Position numbers and translations under genes: made by a program. Below are positions 17,179 through 25,569 of a stretch of DNA of 64,000 bases, piece after piece. This stretch comes from Amycolatopsis dendrobii (GTDB lineage: Bacteria; Actinomycetota; Actinomycetes; Mycobacteriales; Pseudonocardiaceae), in the NCBI RefSeq assembly GCF_014145675.1, contig NZ_JACGZW010000019.1:1-64000 (forward strand), in the 5' to 3' direction. The stretch's first letter is position 1, and each line of letters starts with the position of its first letter. Below the pieces are notes generated by a model, which saw only the letters and a program-made list of their open reading frames with translations, was not told the DNA's origin and made no database searches.

Positions 17179-17961
17179 TCAGCCCAGAATGCCCTTGATG
17201 TCCTGTTCGCGGATCGCCGCGCTCGCGTCGGAATCCGCGCCCGCGTACGCCTGCCGGGCACGGAAAACGGAGGCGCTCAGCGTGCGCGCGTGTGCCCCGG
17301 TGGCCCGCACCTGCGACTCCAGCGAACGGCTGAAATCCCCCAGCGCGTCGGAGAATCCGGTTTCCTGGCCGACCTTCCCGAAGCTGTCCTTGGCGATCCC
17401 GGTGACCCGGTGCACCGTCTTCTTGCCGACCGACACCAGTTCGTTCGCGACGTGCTCGGTGGTGCGCTCGTAGGCGAGGAACTGTTCGAGATCGGCCTTG
17501 AACCCGCCGTCCTTGCCGCCCTTGCCGTGGTGCGGTTTGTGCGGACGGTGGTCGGGTTTGTGCGGATGGCTCCCGCCTTTGCCGTGGCGGCGGGTGACGT
17601 CCTCGGCGGCCTTGCGCGCGGCGGCGAGGTGGCTCTTGTACGCGCCGTTGGTGTAGGTGGACCACGGCTGGAAGCTCTTGCCGTGCCCCGAAATCGCCCA
17701 GGCCGCCTTGGCGTTCTCGTCCGCGTTGAACAGTTCGTCGTTGGAGTGCAGATGGAACTCGTGGCGGCGGGCGGGACCGAGCGAGCCGAGCATGTTGACC
17801 TGCCACAGCCCGTACGAGTTGTCCGGCGGGGTCCCGTTGTGCGCACGGGTGTTCCCGCCCGATTCCGCCATCGCCACCGCGACCGCGGTGGTCAGCGCTT
17901 GCCCGCGGAACCCGGCCCGATACGCGTGCTGGGCGATTTCCTCGGCCGACAACTTGCTCAT
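17179..17961 (-). CDS. lysozyme/transglycosylase-like domain fused to helical WXG-like region
   Basis: A 260-aa protein. Residues about 1-120 match soluble lytic transglycosylase-like lysozyme domains: Glu in VAMAESGGNTRAHN is the catalytic acid, and SYGLWQVNM is the family motif. A His/Lys/Pro-rich linker (about 125-150) is followed by a helical region (about 155-260) resembling ESX substrate helices. There is no Sec signal. With the neighbouring CHAP protein it forms a glycan-plus-peptide cutting pair. Possible roles are wall remodelling for the secretion machine or action on other cells. Confidence 0.85.
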   Translation of the reverse strand: MSKLSAEEIAQHAYRAGFRGQALTTAVAVAMAESGGNTRAHNGTPPDNSYGLWQVNMLGSLGPARRHEFHLHSNDELFNADENAKAAWAISGHGKSFQPWSTYTNGAYKSHLAAARKAAEDVTRRHGKGGSHPHKPDHRPHKPHHGKGGKDGGFKADLEQFLAYERTTEHVANELVSVGKKTVHRVTGIAKDSFGKVGQETGFSDALGDFSRSLESQVRATGAHARTLSASVFRARQAYAGADSDASAAIREQDIKGILG

Positions 17962-17997
17962 TTCCTGCCCCCTTCAGCAGGGCGCTTCGCCGCTGCC

Positions 17998-18819
17998 CTA
18001 AGTGAGACGGAACCCTTCGTCCTCAGGTTCCCTAGTCCCCCGATCGGACGACACCCCGCGCCCGAGTTCCTGCATCCGGTCGGCGAGCCACGCGTGATCC
18101 GCGGGCGCGACAGTGACCCACTTCGTGCCCGCGGACTCCCGCACGACCGCGCCGTACCGGCCTGCTTCCGTGTCGTACCAAGCGACTACCGGCGAACGAC
18201 CGCCCGGTCCGTTCACCGCGAACTGTCCGTACGCGACCCGGGGCGTGGTGACGAGCGTCGAGATCGCCCGCAGGTCCCGGCCGGCGAGACCGGCCCGGCC
18301 GAGCGCCCTCTCGAACGCGGCGTGCCCGTTGTCCGCAAACGCTTGCATCGCCTCGGAAAACGCGTCGCGCGGCAACCGCACCGCGTTGCCCGGGCCGGGC
18401 TCGGCGGAGCCGACGACGCTCGCGGCGAGCTGCGGGACGTCGTCCGGCAGGCACGGCCGCAACGCGAGCTCGCCCGCGTCGAGAACGGCCAGCACGCCCA
18501 GTTTGCGCCCGGCCGCGGCCAGCGCGCGCAGCGGCGGATCGCGGAACACCAGCAGGTCGACCGAAAACACCGGTTCGGCCAGCACCGCGAACACCTGCCC
18601 GAGCCGCGGATGCGGTTCGTCGTCCTCGTCGAGCAGCCCGGCCGCGGCGAGGCTTTCCGCGACCTGCGCGCCGAGCTGGTCGCGTTCGTCCATCGTGGAA
18701 CCGTGCGAGGGCACCTCGAGCGGGTACGGCGCGGGACCGAGATCGAAATCCGACCACAGCAGGTCGAATTCCAGGTGCGAGAGCGCTACCCCGTCGACCT
18801 CCGGGAGATGTCTGGCCAT
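17998..18819 (-). CDS. EspG-family T7SS-associated chaperone
   Basis: A 273-aa EspG-like (ESX secretion-associated) protein. It starts with the family-like LSHLEFDLLWSDFDLG and has the repeated beta-strand pattern of EspG, including VVAWYDTEAGRYGAVV late in the protein. EspG proteins bind PE/PPE substrates in the cytoplasm and guide them to a type VII secretion system. The PPE-like protein encoded 7 bases upstream is the natural client. It ends in an acidic stretch and DEGFRLT, echoing the tail of the 195-aa YbaB-like protein. Confidence 0.85.
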   Translation of the reverse strand: MARHLPEVDGVALSHLEFDLLWSDFDLGPAPYPLEVPSHGSTMDERDQLGAQVAESLAAAGLLDEDDEPHPRLGQVFAVLAEPVFSVDLLVFRDPPLRALAAAGRKLGVLAVLDAGELALRPCLPDDVPQLAASVVGSAEPGPGNAVRLPRDAFSEAMQAFADNGHAAFERALGRAGLAGRDLRAISTLVTTPRVAYGQFAVNGPGGRSPVVAWYDTEAGRYGAVVRESAGTKWVTVAPADHAWLADRMQELGRGVSSDRGTREPEDEGFRLT

Positions 18820-18826
18820 CCCCGCC

Positions 18827-19990
18827 TCACTCGCCCAGCACGGGCGGGTACGCGTCCGGCAGATCCTCGAGGAAGTCGAAGGAACTGCCCTTGGTGTACC
18901 GGTTCTGGTGGTCGTCGGAGCCGTCGCCGCGCTGGCCGGCCATCGGCGGGAAGAACCCGCCGGACATCGGGCTGCCGCCGCGCATGCCCGCCGCGGCGCC
19001 GGCTGCCCCGGCCGCCGCGCCGCCGCCGGCTCCGACCGAGCCGCCCAGCAGTCCGCCCGGCAGCGCGCTCCCGCTGCCGGCGCCCGTGCCGGAGCCGAGC
19101 GCGCCGAGCGCACCGCCGCCCAGCGACCCCGGCATCCCGGCTGTTCCGCCAGGTCCGCTCGCTCCCGGGAGCAGCCCGGCGCCACCGGCCGGAGCGGACG
19201 AAGCCGTGGTGACGGCCGCGTCCGAGGAACCGGACGAATCCCGGGAGCCGCGCGCTTCGCTCCGCGACCGGCCGTCCGGGTCGACGTTCGTGACCGCGGG
19301 CGCGTCGGTGAAATGCGGCAGCTTGTCGTGCACGCCCTTGCTCGACGTCTCGTAGCTCTCCATCACGCGGACCGCCTCCGCCTTGGCGTGCGACGCCGCG
19401 CGTTTGGCCGGCAGGTGGTCGTCGAGGAGCTGATCGACCATGACCGCGCCGCTGGGACCGCTGGCCGCGTTGAGGTCGTAACCGTCGCGGAACTGGTTTT
19501 CCGCCGTGTAGAACACCGGTTCCGGCATCTTGTGCTTCGCCGTTTCGACCGCGCTCGTGTAGTGGTCGAGCTTGTCGCCGACCGTGCGCATCGTCTCGCT
19601 CGCGCCCGTGCCCCACGACGTCAGCTTCGACGCCGATTGCGCCGCGCTCCCCGCCGCGCCGCCGCGCCAGGACAGCAGCAGCTTCTGCACCGTCTTGTGC
19701 ACCGCGGAAGTCGCCGAGTCGACGTCGTACGCCAGCTTCCCCCACTGGTGCGCGGACGCGCCCATTTCGACCGGGTCGGCGGTCATGATCATGTCGTAGA
19801 GCGTGGTGTGCGCCCAGGCGTTCCAGTTGATCTTGCCGAAGGACGCGTCCTTCATGTTGGCCCGCTGGGCGAGCTTGGTGCGCCGCAGGACCCGGCGCTG
19901 CGCGGCGGTGGGCGGGTGGTCCTCGCTCCACAACCGGTGCTTGCGGTGCTTTTCGTACGGCAGCCGTTCGTAGCCCGGTGTCCGGCTCAT
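18827..19990 (-). CDS. PPE-like T7SS protein with Gly/Ala-rich tail
   Basis: A 387-aa protein. Residues about 35-215 are helical and PPE/WXG-like, with the turn SWRGGAA corresponding to the WXG signature and NWNAWAHTTLYDMI at the start. Residues about 240-350 are low-complexity Gly/Ala/Pro/Ser, as in many PPE proteins. The C-terminus is acidic. The ATG at 19990 overlaps the upstream gene by four bases. It is probably exported or wall-associated, with the EspG-like protein as chaperone. Confidence 0.8.
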   Translation of the reverse strand: MSRTPGYERLPYEKHRKHRLWSEDHPPTAAQRRVLRRTKLAQRANMKDASFGKINWNAWAHTTLYDMIMTADPVEMGASAHQWGKLAYDVDSATSAVHKTVQKLLLSWRGGAAGSAAQSASKLTSWGTGASETMRTVGDKLDHYTSAVETAKHKMPEPVFYTAENQFRDGYDLNAASGPSGAVMVDQLLDDHLPAKRAASHAKAEAVRVMESYETSSKGVHDKLPHFTDAPAVTNVDPDGRSRSEARGSRDSSGSSDAAVTTASSAPAGGAGLLPGASGPGGTAGMPGSLGGGALGALGSGTGAGSGSALPGGLLGGSVGAGGGAAAGAAGAAAGMRGGSPMSGGFFPPMAGQRGDGSDDHQNRYTKGSSFDFLEDLPDAYPPVLGE

Positions 19991-20481
19991 GCCGGCGTCC
20001 CTCCCCCGTCGTCCGCCCGGCGGCCCAGTGCGTCGAGCGAATCCTTCGCGTCGCTTTCCTGCTGGACGTGCCCCGCGCCGGCCCGGCGGATGGCCTCGCG
20101 CAAGGACGACAGCTCGTCGAGGTACTGCCGCAGGATCGCCTGTGCCCCGCCGTCGGCGGACCCGCGCACGCCGAACGCCTTCCGCAGGTGCGCGGCCACC
20201 GGGCTGGTGCCGTCCTTGAGCGGATGCGTGAGCTGCTTCGCCTGTTCGAGGCAGGCGGTCAGCTCCTGCTGGCGCTTCTCCAGTTCGGCGTCGGCGGCCG
20301 CGATCTCGGCCGGATCCAGCTCGATGACGCCGGTGTCCGCGACGATCTCTGCGTTGCCCGCCCCGGACGGGCCGTGCACGGAATCCGACGTCTCCGGCCG
20401 CCCGGACCGATGCGTCTCCTTGGCTTGTTTCTTGTGCAGGGCACGGACGTCTGCCCAGTCTGAAACCCGGTGCGAACTCAC
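19987..20481 (-). CDS. first gene of the T7SS-like operon, coiled-coil protein
   Basis: A 164-aa hydrophilic protein with a likely coiled coil (about 65-150, many Ala, Glu, Gln and Leu). The GTG at 20481 was chosen because GGGAGG lies about 9 bases upstream. It overlaps the PPE-like gene by an ATGA junction. I do not recognise a family; size, helix content and position suggest a PE-like or small partner for the PPE-like protein. Confidence 0.65.
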   Translation of the reverse strand: MSSHRVSDWADVRALHKKQAKETHRSGRPETSDSVHGPSGAGNAEIVADTGVIELDPAEIAAADAELEKRQQELTACLEQAKQLTHPLKDGTSPVAAHLRKAFGVRGSADGGAQAILRQYLDELSSLREAIRRAGAGHVQQESDAKDSLDALGRRADDGGGTPA

Positions 20482-20609
20482 CCCAGTCCACCTCCCAGCG
20501 GGCGTCCTCAGCGGACGCGCGCACCAGTATGTCAGCCTGCCGGACCGCGGGCATCCGGTCCGGGAAAGTCGGCGATGAGACGACCCCGGCGAGGCCGCGG
20601 TTCCGCGGA

Positions 20610-21191
20610 TCACCCGGACGGCGGAGGCTGGTGCGCGCCCCGGACAAGCAACTCCGAGACCGAACGCGCGGCCGTCCGCACGTCGTCGCCCAGATCCGCG
20701 GGCAGCGCCCGCTGCAGCCACAACGTCGCGAACCCGTGCATCAGCGACCACGCCGCCGCACCCGCGACCACCGGGTCGGCGCTCCCGTCCCGGAACCCGG
20801 CGACGGCCCAGTCCAGCGCCTGCCTGCCGCGTTCCCGCGCGGCCCGCAGGTCCGGGTCGTCGCCGCGGAGGAGGTCCGCGCGGAACATCACCTCGAAATG
20901 CGCCCGGTGCTCGACCGCGAACGAGACGTAGGCGACCCCGGCCTCGAGCAGGTCCGGCGAGGGCGGGAGCTCCTCGAGCGCGTCCGCGAGCAGGTCGAAG
21001 CCCTGCGCGGCCACGGCGGTGAGCAGGCCGGCGCGGTCGCCGAAGTGGTGCGCCGGGGCGGCGTGCGAGACCCCGACCCGGCGGGCGAGGTCGCGCAGGT
21101 TGACCGCGGCCGGGCCGGATTCGCCGAGCACCTCGACGGCCGCGGTCAGCACCGCCTGCCGCAGATCGCCGTGATGGTAACGACGGGCCAT
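20610..21191 (-). CDS. TetR-family regulator
   Basis: A 193-aa regulator with the N-terminal TetR helix-turn-helix (DLARRVGVSHAAPAHHFGDRAGLL, residues about 33-56) and a helical ligand domain of the WHG type. It is a separate unit from the T7SS-like operon, 128 bases from its start. Its target is not evident; no clear operator was seen beside its ATG. Confidence 0.88.
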   Translation of the reverse strand: MARRYHHGDLRQAVLTAAVEVLGESGPAAVNLRDLARRVGVSHAAPAHHFGDRAGLLTAVAAQGFDLLADALEELPPSPDLLEAGVAYVSFAVEHRAHFEVMFRADLLRGDDPDLRAARERGRQALDWAVAGFRDGSADPVVAGAAAWSLMHGFATLWLQRALPADLGDDVRTAARSVSELLVRGAHQPPPSG

Positions 21192-21289
21192 GGCATCGAG
21201 TATGCCACCGACTTGTCAGTGACTAGATGAAGCGAGCGGCGTCGCCCGGCCCGCAAGAACCGCCAGACGGCGACGGATCGCGGAGCCGA

Positions 21290-21865
21290 TCAGCGGACGA
21301 ACTCGAAGATCTGCTTCTGGATCCCGTTCGAGTAGCTCTCGCTCTCGATCAGCTTCAGCGGCTGCTTCTCCTTGTCGGTCTCGCTGAACAGCCGCTTCCC
21401 CGCACCCAGCAGCACCGGGAAGACCAGCAGGTTCAGCCGGTCGACCAGGCCGGCGTCAGTCAGGTCGCGGACCAGCGTCGCGCTGCCGTTGACGATGATC
21501 GGGCCGCCCTCGGTCTCCTTCAGCGCGGCGACGTCGCCGAGCGAGCGAAGAATGGTCGTTTCGCCCCAATTCGTCACCAGGTCCTCGTCGCGCAGGGTGG
21601 TCGACACGACGTACTTCGGCATCACCTTGTAGTGCGGGAACTCCTCGGTCATGTCCGGCCACACCGGCGAGAACGCCTCGTAGCTGACGCGGCCGAGCAG
21701 GAGCGCGGCCGCTTCCTCCTGCTCGGCGCCCTTCAGCGCGTAGGCGGCGGGGTCGAATTCGATGTCCTTGAACGTCCAGCCGGCGTTCCGGTAGCCGGGC
21801 TCGCCGCCGGGGGCTTCGACGACGCCGTCGAGGGACACGAACGCGGTGGCGATGAGGGTGCGCAT
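21290..21865 (-). CDS. dihydrofolate-reductase-like (RibD C-terminal family) protein
   Basis: A 191-aa protein of the RibD_C/DHFR-like family, including the start TAFVSLDGVVEAPGGEPGY, the strand LLLGRVSYEAF and the segment GGPIIVNGSATLVRDL. Such proteins are NADPH-dependent reductases of unknown substrate. CCAGGAG precedes the ATG. The gene is monocistronic. Confidence 0.88.
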   Translation of the reverse strand: MRTLIATAFVSLDGVVEAPGGEPGYRNAGWTFKDIEFDPAAYALKGAEQEEAAALLLGRVSYEAFSPVWPDMTEEFPHYKVMPKYVVSTTLRDEDLVTNWGETTILRSLGDVAALKETEGGPIIVNGSATLVRDLTDAGLVDRLNLLVFPVLLGAGKRLFSETDKEKQPLKLIESESYSNGIQKQIFEFVR

Positions 21866-21964
21866 GGTTCAACTCCTGGTTCGGGATGGTGCCTGTTCAC
21901 CTACGCGTCGAACGGCGCCGTCCCGGCTCGACACGCCACCCCGAGACCTCAGCTATGACCTGGG

Positions 21965-23083
21965 TCACACCGCAGTGTGCCAGGCGTCGTACCCGTAGAT
22001 CGCGTCCGCTGCGGCCGAGCTCGTTCCGCTCTGCTTGAGCCAGCTGTTGCCCCGCGACGCCAGTTGCACCTCGCGCGTGCGGTCCAGCCGGGCCGCCTGG
22101 TACGCCTTCAGCGCGACCTCGGTGTTCGGGTACGCCGCCAGCGCCCGCGCCAGCACGACACTGTCCTCAATGGCCATTCCCGCGCCCTGCGCCATGAACG
22201 GCATCATCGGGTGGCACGCGTCGCCCAGCAGCGTCACCGGGCCGCACGACCAGTTCGGCAGCGGATCGCGGACGTACAGCGCGGATTGCAGCACCGAATC
22301 GCACGCCTCCAGCAGTGCGCGGGCCTCGGGGTGGAAGCCGCGGTACGCCTCGCGCAGTTCGCCGACATCCCCTGGGGTGGTCCAGGATTCGTGCCGCCAC
22401 TGGCTTTGCCGCGTGGTGGCGAAGACGAACACGTCCGCGCCGCGGTTGAGCGGGAAAGTCACCAGCTGCGTGTCCGGATCGGGACCCCACCACTTGGTGA
22501 AGGAGTCCAGGTTCGGCACGTCCACCGCGCCCGCGGGCAGCACCGCGCGGTACGCGACGACGCCGGTGAACTCCGGGTGTTCCGCGCCGAACAGCGCGGT
22601 GCGGACGGCGGAGTGGATGCCGTCGGCGCCGATCACGACATCCGCGGAAGCCGCCGAAGAACCGAAGTCCAGCGCCACTGAGTCCGTTGTGGACAGTCCG
22701 GTCAGCTTGTGTCCCAAGCGGACGACGCCGTCCGGCAGCGCGCGCTCCAAGGCGGCCAGCAGGTCCGCGCGGTGCATCGTGAGCTGCGGCGAGCCGTAGC
22801 GGCGTTCGGCCTCGTCGCCCATCGGCAGGCGCGACGTTTCCTCGCCGGTGTCCCACGTGCGGCTGATCCGGTACTTCGGCCGCGCCGCGGTTTCGCGCAG
22901 TTCGCCGCCGACGCCGAGGCCGTCGAGGGCGCGGACGGCGTTGGGCGTCAGGTTGATGTCCGCGCCGACGCGGCCGAATCCGGCCGCCTGTTCGTGCACG
23001 ACCGGCGAGAATCCGGCCTTCCGCAGGGCGACAGCGGCGGCGAGGCCGCCGATCCCGCCGCCGACGATCGCGATTTCCGGCAC
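21965..23083 (-). CDS. FAD-dependent aromatic hydroxylase
   Basis: A 372-aa class A flavoprotein monooxygenase. Motifs: IAIVGGGIGGLAAAVAL (dinucleotide binding), GADGIHSAVR (DG motif) and LLGDACHPMMPFMAQGAGM (GD motif). The C-terminal YGYDAWHTAV resembles salicylate and 6-hydroxynicotinate hydroxylases. AAGGAG lies 8 bases before the GTG start at 23083. It is the last gene of the long catabolic cluster and follows the metallo-hydrolase by 14 bases. It would hydroxylate an aromatic acid using NAD(P)H and oxygen. Confidence 0.9.
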   Translation of the reverse strand: MPEIAIVGGGIGGLAAAVALRKAGFSPVVHEQAAGFGRVGADINLTPNAVRALDGLGVGGELRETAARPKYRISRTWDTGEETSRLPMGDEAERRYGSPQLTMHRADLLAALERALPDGVVRLGHKLTGLSTTDSVALDFGSSAASADVVIGADGIHSAVRTALFGAEHPEFTGVVAYRAVLPAGAVDVPNLDSFTKWWGPDPDTQLVTFPLNRGADVFVFATTRQSQWRHESWTTPGDVGELREAYRGFHPEARALLEACDSVLQSALYVRDPLPNWSCGPVTLLGDACHPMMPFMAQGAGMAIEDSVVLARALAAYPNTEVALKAYQAARLDRTREVQLASRGNSWLKQSGTSSAAADAIYGYDAWHTAV

Positions 23084-23097
23084 AGCGAAAGCTCCTT

Positions 23098-23991
23098 CTA
23101 GACAGTGAGGTCGAGCAGATCGTGGCCCACGACGACGGGGCCGGAGTAGTGCGGACGGACCCGCTTGAGCCAGCCCTCGTCGTCGAGCCGGGCGGGATCG
23201 GCCGGGCCGAGGTGCGACAGCGCGACCCGGCGGGCCCCGGCCGCCGCGGCGACCCGGCCGACGTCCGCCGGCGAGGTGTGCGAGGCAGCAAGGAAGTCCA
23301 GCAGTTTCGGCGAATAGCCGATGCTGCGGTAGAAATCGGGCTCCATCGCCTCGTGCACCAGCAAGTCGGCGCCCGCGGCCAGCTCGCCGACCGCGTCGCT
23401 GCGGGCGGTGTCGCCGGAGAAGGCGACCACTCCGTGTTCGGTTTCGAACCGGTAGCCCAGCGCCAGATGCAGCGGCGGATGCGGGACTGCCCGCGCCGTC
23501 ACGCGCACCCGATCGTCTTCGTGCACAACGGTTTCCCCGGCCGCCAAGACGTCGGTGGCGCGGATCAGGCCGGCCAGCCGCGGCCGGTCGCTGGTCCGCT
23601 GGCGCACCGCGACATCCTGCCCGAACGCGGCGAGATTGCCCGCGATCAGCCCCGCCGTGCCCGCGGCGGGCGGACCGGGATCGGTCGGGTCCGGGCCGGG
23701 TCCGTAGACCGGCACCGGCTCGATGACGCCCTGGTTGGCCGGACCCCAGCCGAGCAGGAAGAGCGTGAACAGTTCGGCGACGTGGTCGGAATGCAGGTGC
23801 GTCACGAACACCGCGGCGAGATCGCGCAGGGACAGCCCGGCGGCGACGTACTTGCCGAGCGTCCCGTAGCCCGCGTCGACCAGGTAGACGCGTCCGCCGA
23901 CCACCACCGCGTTCGCGCAGCCCTGCCGGCCCGGCGCCGGGTACGGCCCGGCCGCCGTGCCGAGCAGGACCACGCGCAGTGCGTCCGTCAC
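23098..23991 (-). CDS. MBL-fold metallo-hydrolase
   Basis: A 297-aa metallo-beta-lactamase-fold hydrolase related to RNase Z/arylsulfatase-like members. The metal motif THLHSDHVAE is intact, with later ligands in AFSGDTARSDA and the His in LSHLGP. The GTG start overlaps the transporter stop by four bases, so it is translated together with the catabolic operon. It may hydrolyse a lactone or thioester intermediate; this is inference. Confidence 0.88.
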   Translation of the reverse strand: MTDALRVVLLGTAAGPYPAPGRQGCANAVVVGGRVYLVDAGYGTLGKYVAAGLSLRDLAAVFVTHLHSDHVAELFTLFLLGWGPANQGVIEPVPVYGPGPDPTDPGPPAAGTAGLIAGNLAAFGQDVAVRQRTSDRPRLAGLIRATDVLAAGETVVHEDDRVRVTARAVPHPPLHLALGYRFETEHGVVAFSGDTARSDAVGELAAGADLLVHEAMEPDFYRSIGYSPKLLDFLAASHTSPADVGRVAAAAGARRVALSHLGPADPARLDDEGWLKRVRPHYSGPVVVGHDLLDLTV

Positions 23992-25370
23992 GGCGAAACC
24001 TCTTCCAGCGTGCGGCCCTTGGTCTCCTCGGCGAAGAACCCGGCGACCAGCGCGCCGACGAAGCAGATCCCGCCGAGCACCAGGAACACCGAGGCGAGCC
24101 CGCTGCCGCCGGCGTACAGCGCGCCGACCAGGATCGGGCCGAGGATCAGGCCGAACCGGTTCAGCACGCCGCCGAGGCTGACGCCCAGCGCGCGGCTGCG
24201 GGTCGGGTACAGCTCCGGCGTGTACAGGTACAGGCAGACGTTCACCGCGAAGTTGAACATCGCCGCGAGCGACGACCACACCAGCAGCTGCAACGGGGTC
24301 CCGGCGCCGAGCGCGCCCAGCACGACCAGCATCGCGGTCGTCCCGCCGAGGCCGGCGGCCAGCACGATCCGGCGGCCGAGCTTGTCCACGACCAGCGCGG
24401 CGATCAGGCAGCCGACGAGACCGGCGACCGACGTGGCCGTGCTGTACCAGAGCGCCTGGCCGATCGACAGGTGGAACGAGCCCTTGTACAGCGTCGGCAG
24501 CCACGAGGTGATGCCGTAGTTGGCGAGGTAGCCGACAAACCAGATCGTCCACACCATCAGCGTGCGCCGCCGGTAGCGACCGGCGAACAGGTCGCGGAAC
24601 GAACTGCGCTTCGAGGGCGCCGCTTCCGGTACCGCCGTGGACACAGCGGGCGGAGGCAGCGGACGGCCAAGGGATTCCTCGACCCGGCGCTCGATCAGCG
24701 CCATCGTCGCCTCGGCCTTTTCGGTGTGCCCGTGCGCGGCGAGCCAGCGCGGCGATTCCGGGATCCGCAGCTGCAGCAGCACCGCGGCGAGACCGGGAAT
24801 CGCGGCCAGCGCGAACAGCGGCCGCCAGCCCCAGTGCGGGATGACCCAGGCCGCGACCAGCGCGCCGACCGCGAGCCCGGCCGGGAAGACGATCTCGTAC
24901 ATCAACACGAAGCGGCCGCGGCGGCGAGCCCGGCTGATTTCGGCGATGTACGCGGCCGCGGTGGGCACTTCACCGCCGATCGCGAGACCCTGCACGAACC
25001 GCAGGATCAGGAACGGCAGCAGCGCGGTGCACAACGTCATCGCCAGGCTGCACAGCGCCGTGACAGCGACGCACAGGGTGATCACCTTGACGCGGCCGAT
25101 CCGGTCGGCGGCCCAGCCGGACGCGAGCGCGCCGAGCAGCATGCCGATCGAGCCGATGGTCAGCGTCGCGGTGCTGGAAGCGGTCGTCATGTGCCATTCG
25201 CGGCCGATGACGGGGAGCGTGTAGGCGATCAGCAGCTGGTCGAACGCCTCGAAGAACGTGACGATGCCGATGATCAGGCGGATCGAGACCTGCCAGCGCG
25301 ACATCGGGAGCCGTTCCAGCCGGGCGGCGATGTCCCGCTGGGTCACCTCGGGGGTGGCGGCGATACTCAT
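23988..25370 (-). CDS. MFS transporter, aromatic-acid or sugar-porter type
   Basis: A 460-aa inner-membrane protein with about 12 membrane helices. Family segments include FFEAFDQLLIAYTLPVIGREW, ASGWAADRIGR, GLAIGGEVPTAAAYIAE and PELYPTRSRALG, plus a cytoplasmic loop around residues 215-245. AGGAGG lies just before the ATG. It sits inside the aromatic catabolic cluster and probably imports the aromatic substrate. Confidence 0.9.
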   Translation of the reverse strand: MSIAATPEVTQRDIAARLERLPMSRWQVSIRLIIGIVTFFEAFDQLLIAYTLPVIGREWHMTTASSTATLTIGSIGMLLGALASGWAADRIGRVKVITLCVAVTALCSLAMTLCTALLPFLILRFVQGLAIGGEVPTAAAYIAEISRARRRGRFVLMYEIVFPAGLAVGALVAAWVIPHWGWRPLFALAAIPGLAAVLLQLRIPESPRWLAAHGHTEKAEATMALIERRVEESLGRPLPPPAVSTAVPEAAPSKRSSFRDLFAGRYRRRTLMVWTIWFVGYLANYGITSWLPTLYKGSFHLSIGQALWYSTATSVAGLVGCLIAALVVDKLGRRIVLAAGLGGTTAMLVVLGALGAGTPLQLLVWSSLAAMFNFAVNVCLYLYTPELYPTRSRALGVSLGGVLNRFGLILGPILVGALYAGGSGLASVFLVLGGICFVGALVAGFFAEETKGRTLEEVSP

Positions 25371-25482
25371 GGGCCCTCCTCGGAGCCGGAGCGTGCAATC
25401 GATCGTAGGGGGTTCAGGCGGCCGGAAATCAAGGCGGCGCTGGGCAGCTGCCGTCGCGGCCGGGCCGGGAGCGGGTTTGCGC

Positions 25483-25560
25483 CCCAATGTGGCATTGGGT
25501 GCATGTGACGCACCGAATGCCACATTGGGTGCGTCTGACGCACCCAATGCCACATTGGGG
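25483..25560. repeat. CCCAATG-type inverted repeat, copy 2
   Basis: One forward arm (25483-25502, CCCAATGTGGCATTGGG core) is followed by two reverse arms (25510-25529 and 25540-25560), each ending GCCACATTGGG. This is a hairpin with an extra half unit. It lies between the transporter and DLH-like genes of the catabolic cluster and is the same family as 111-158. Confidence 0.85.
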
Positions 25561-25569
25561 CGGGCTTCG

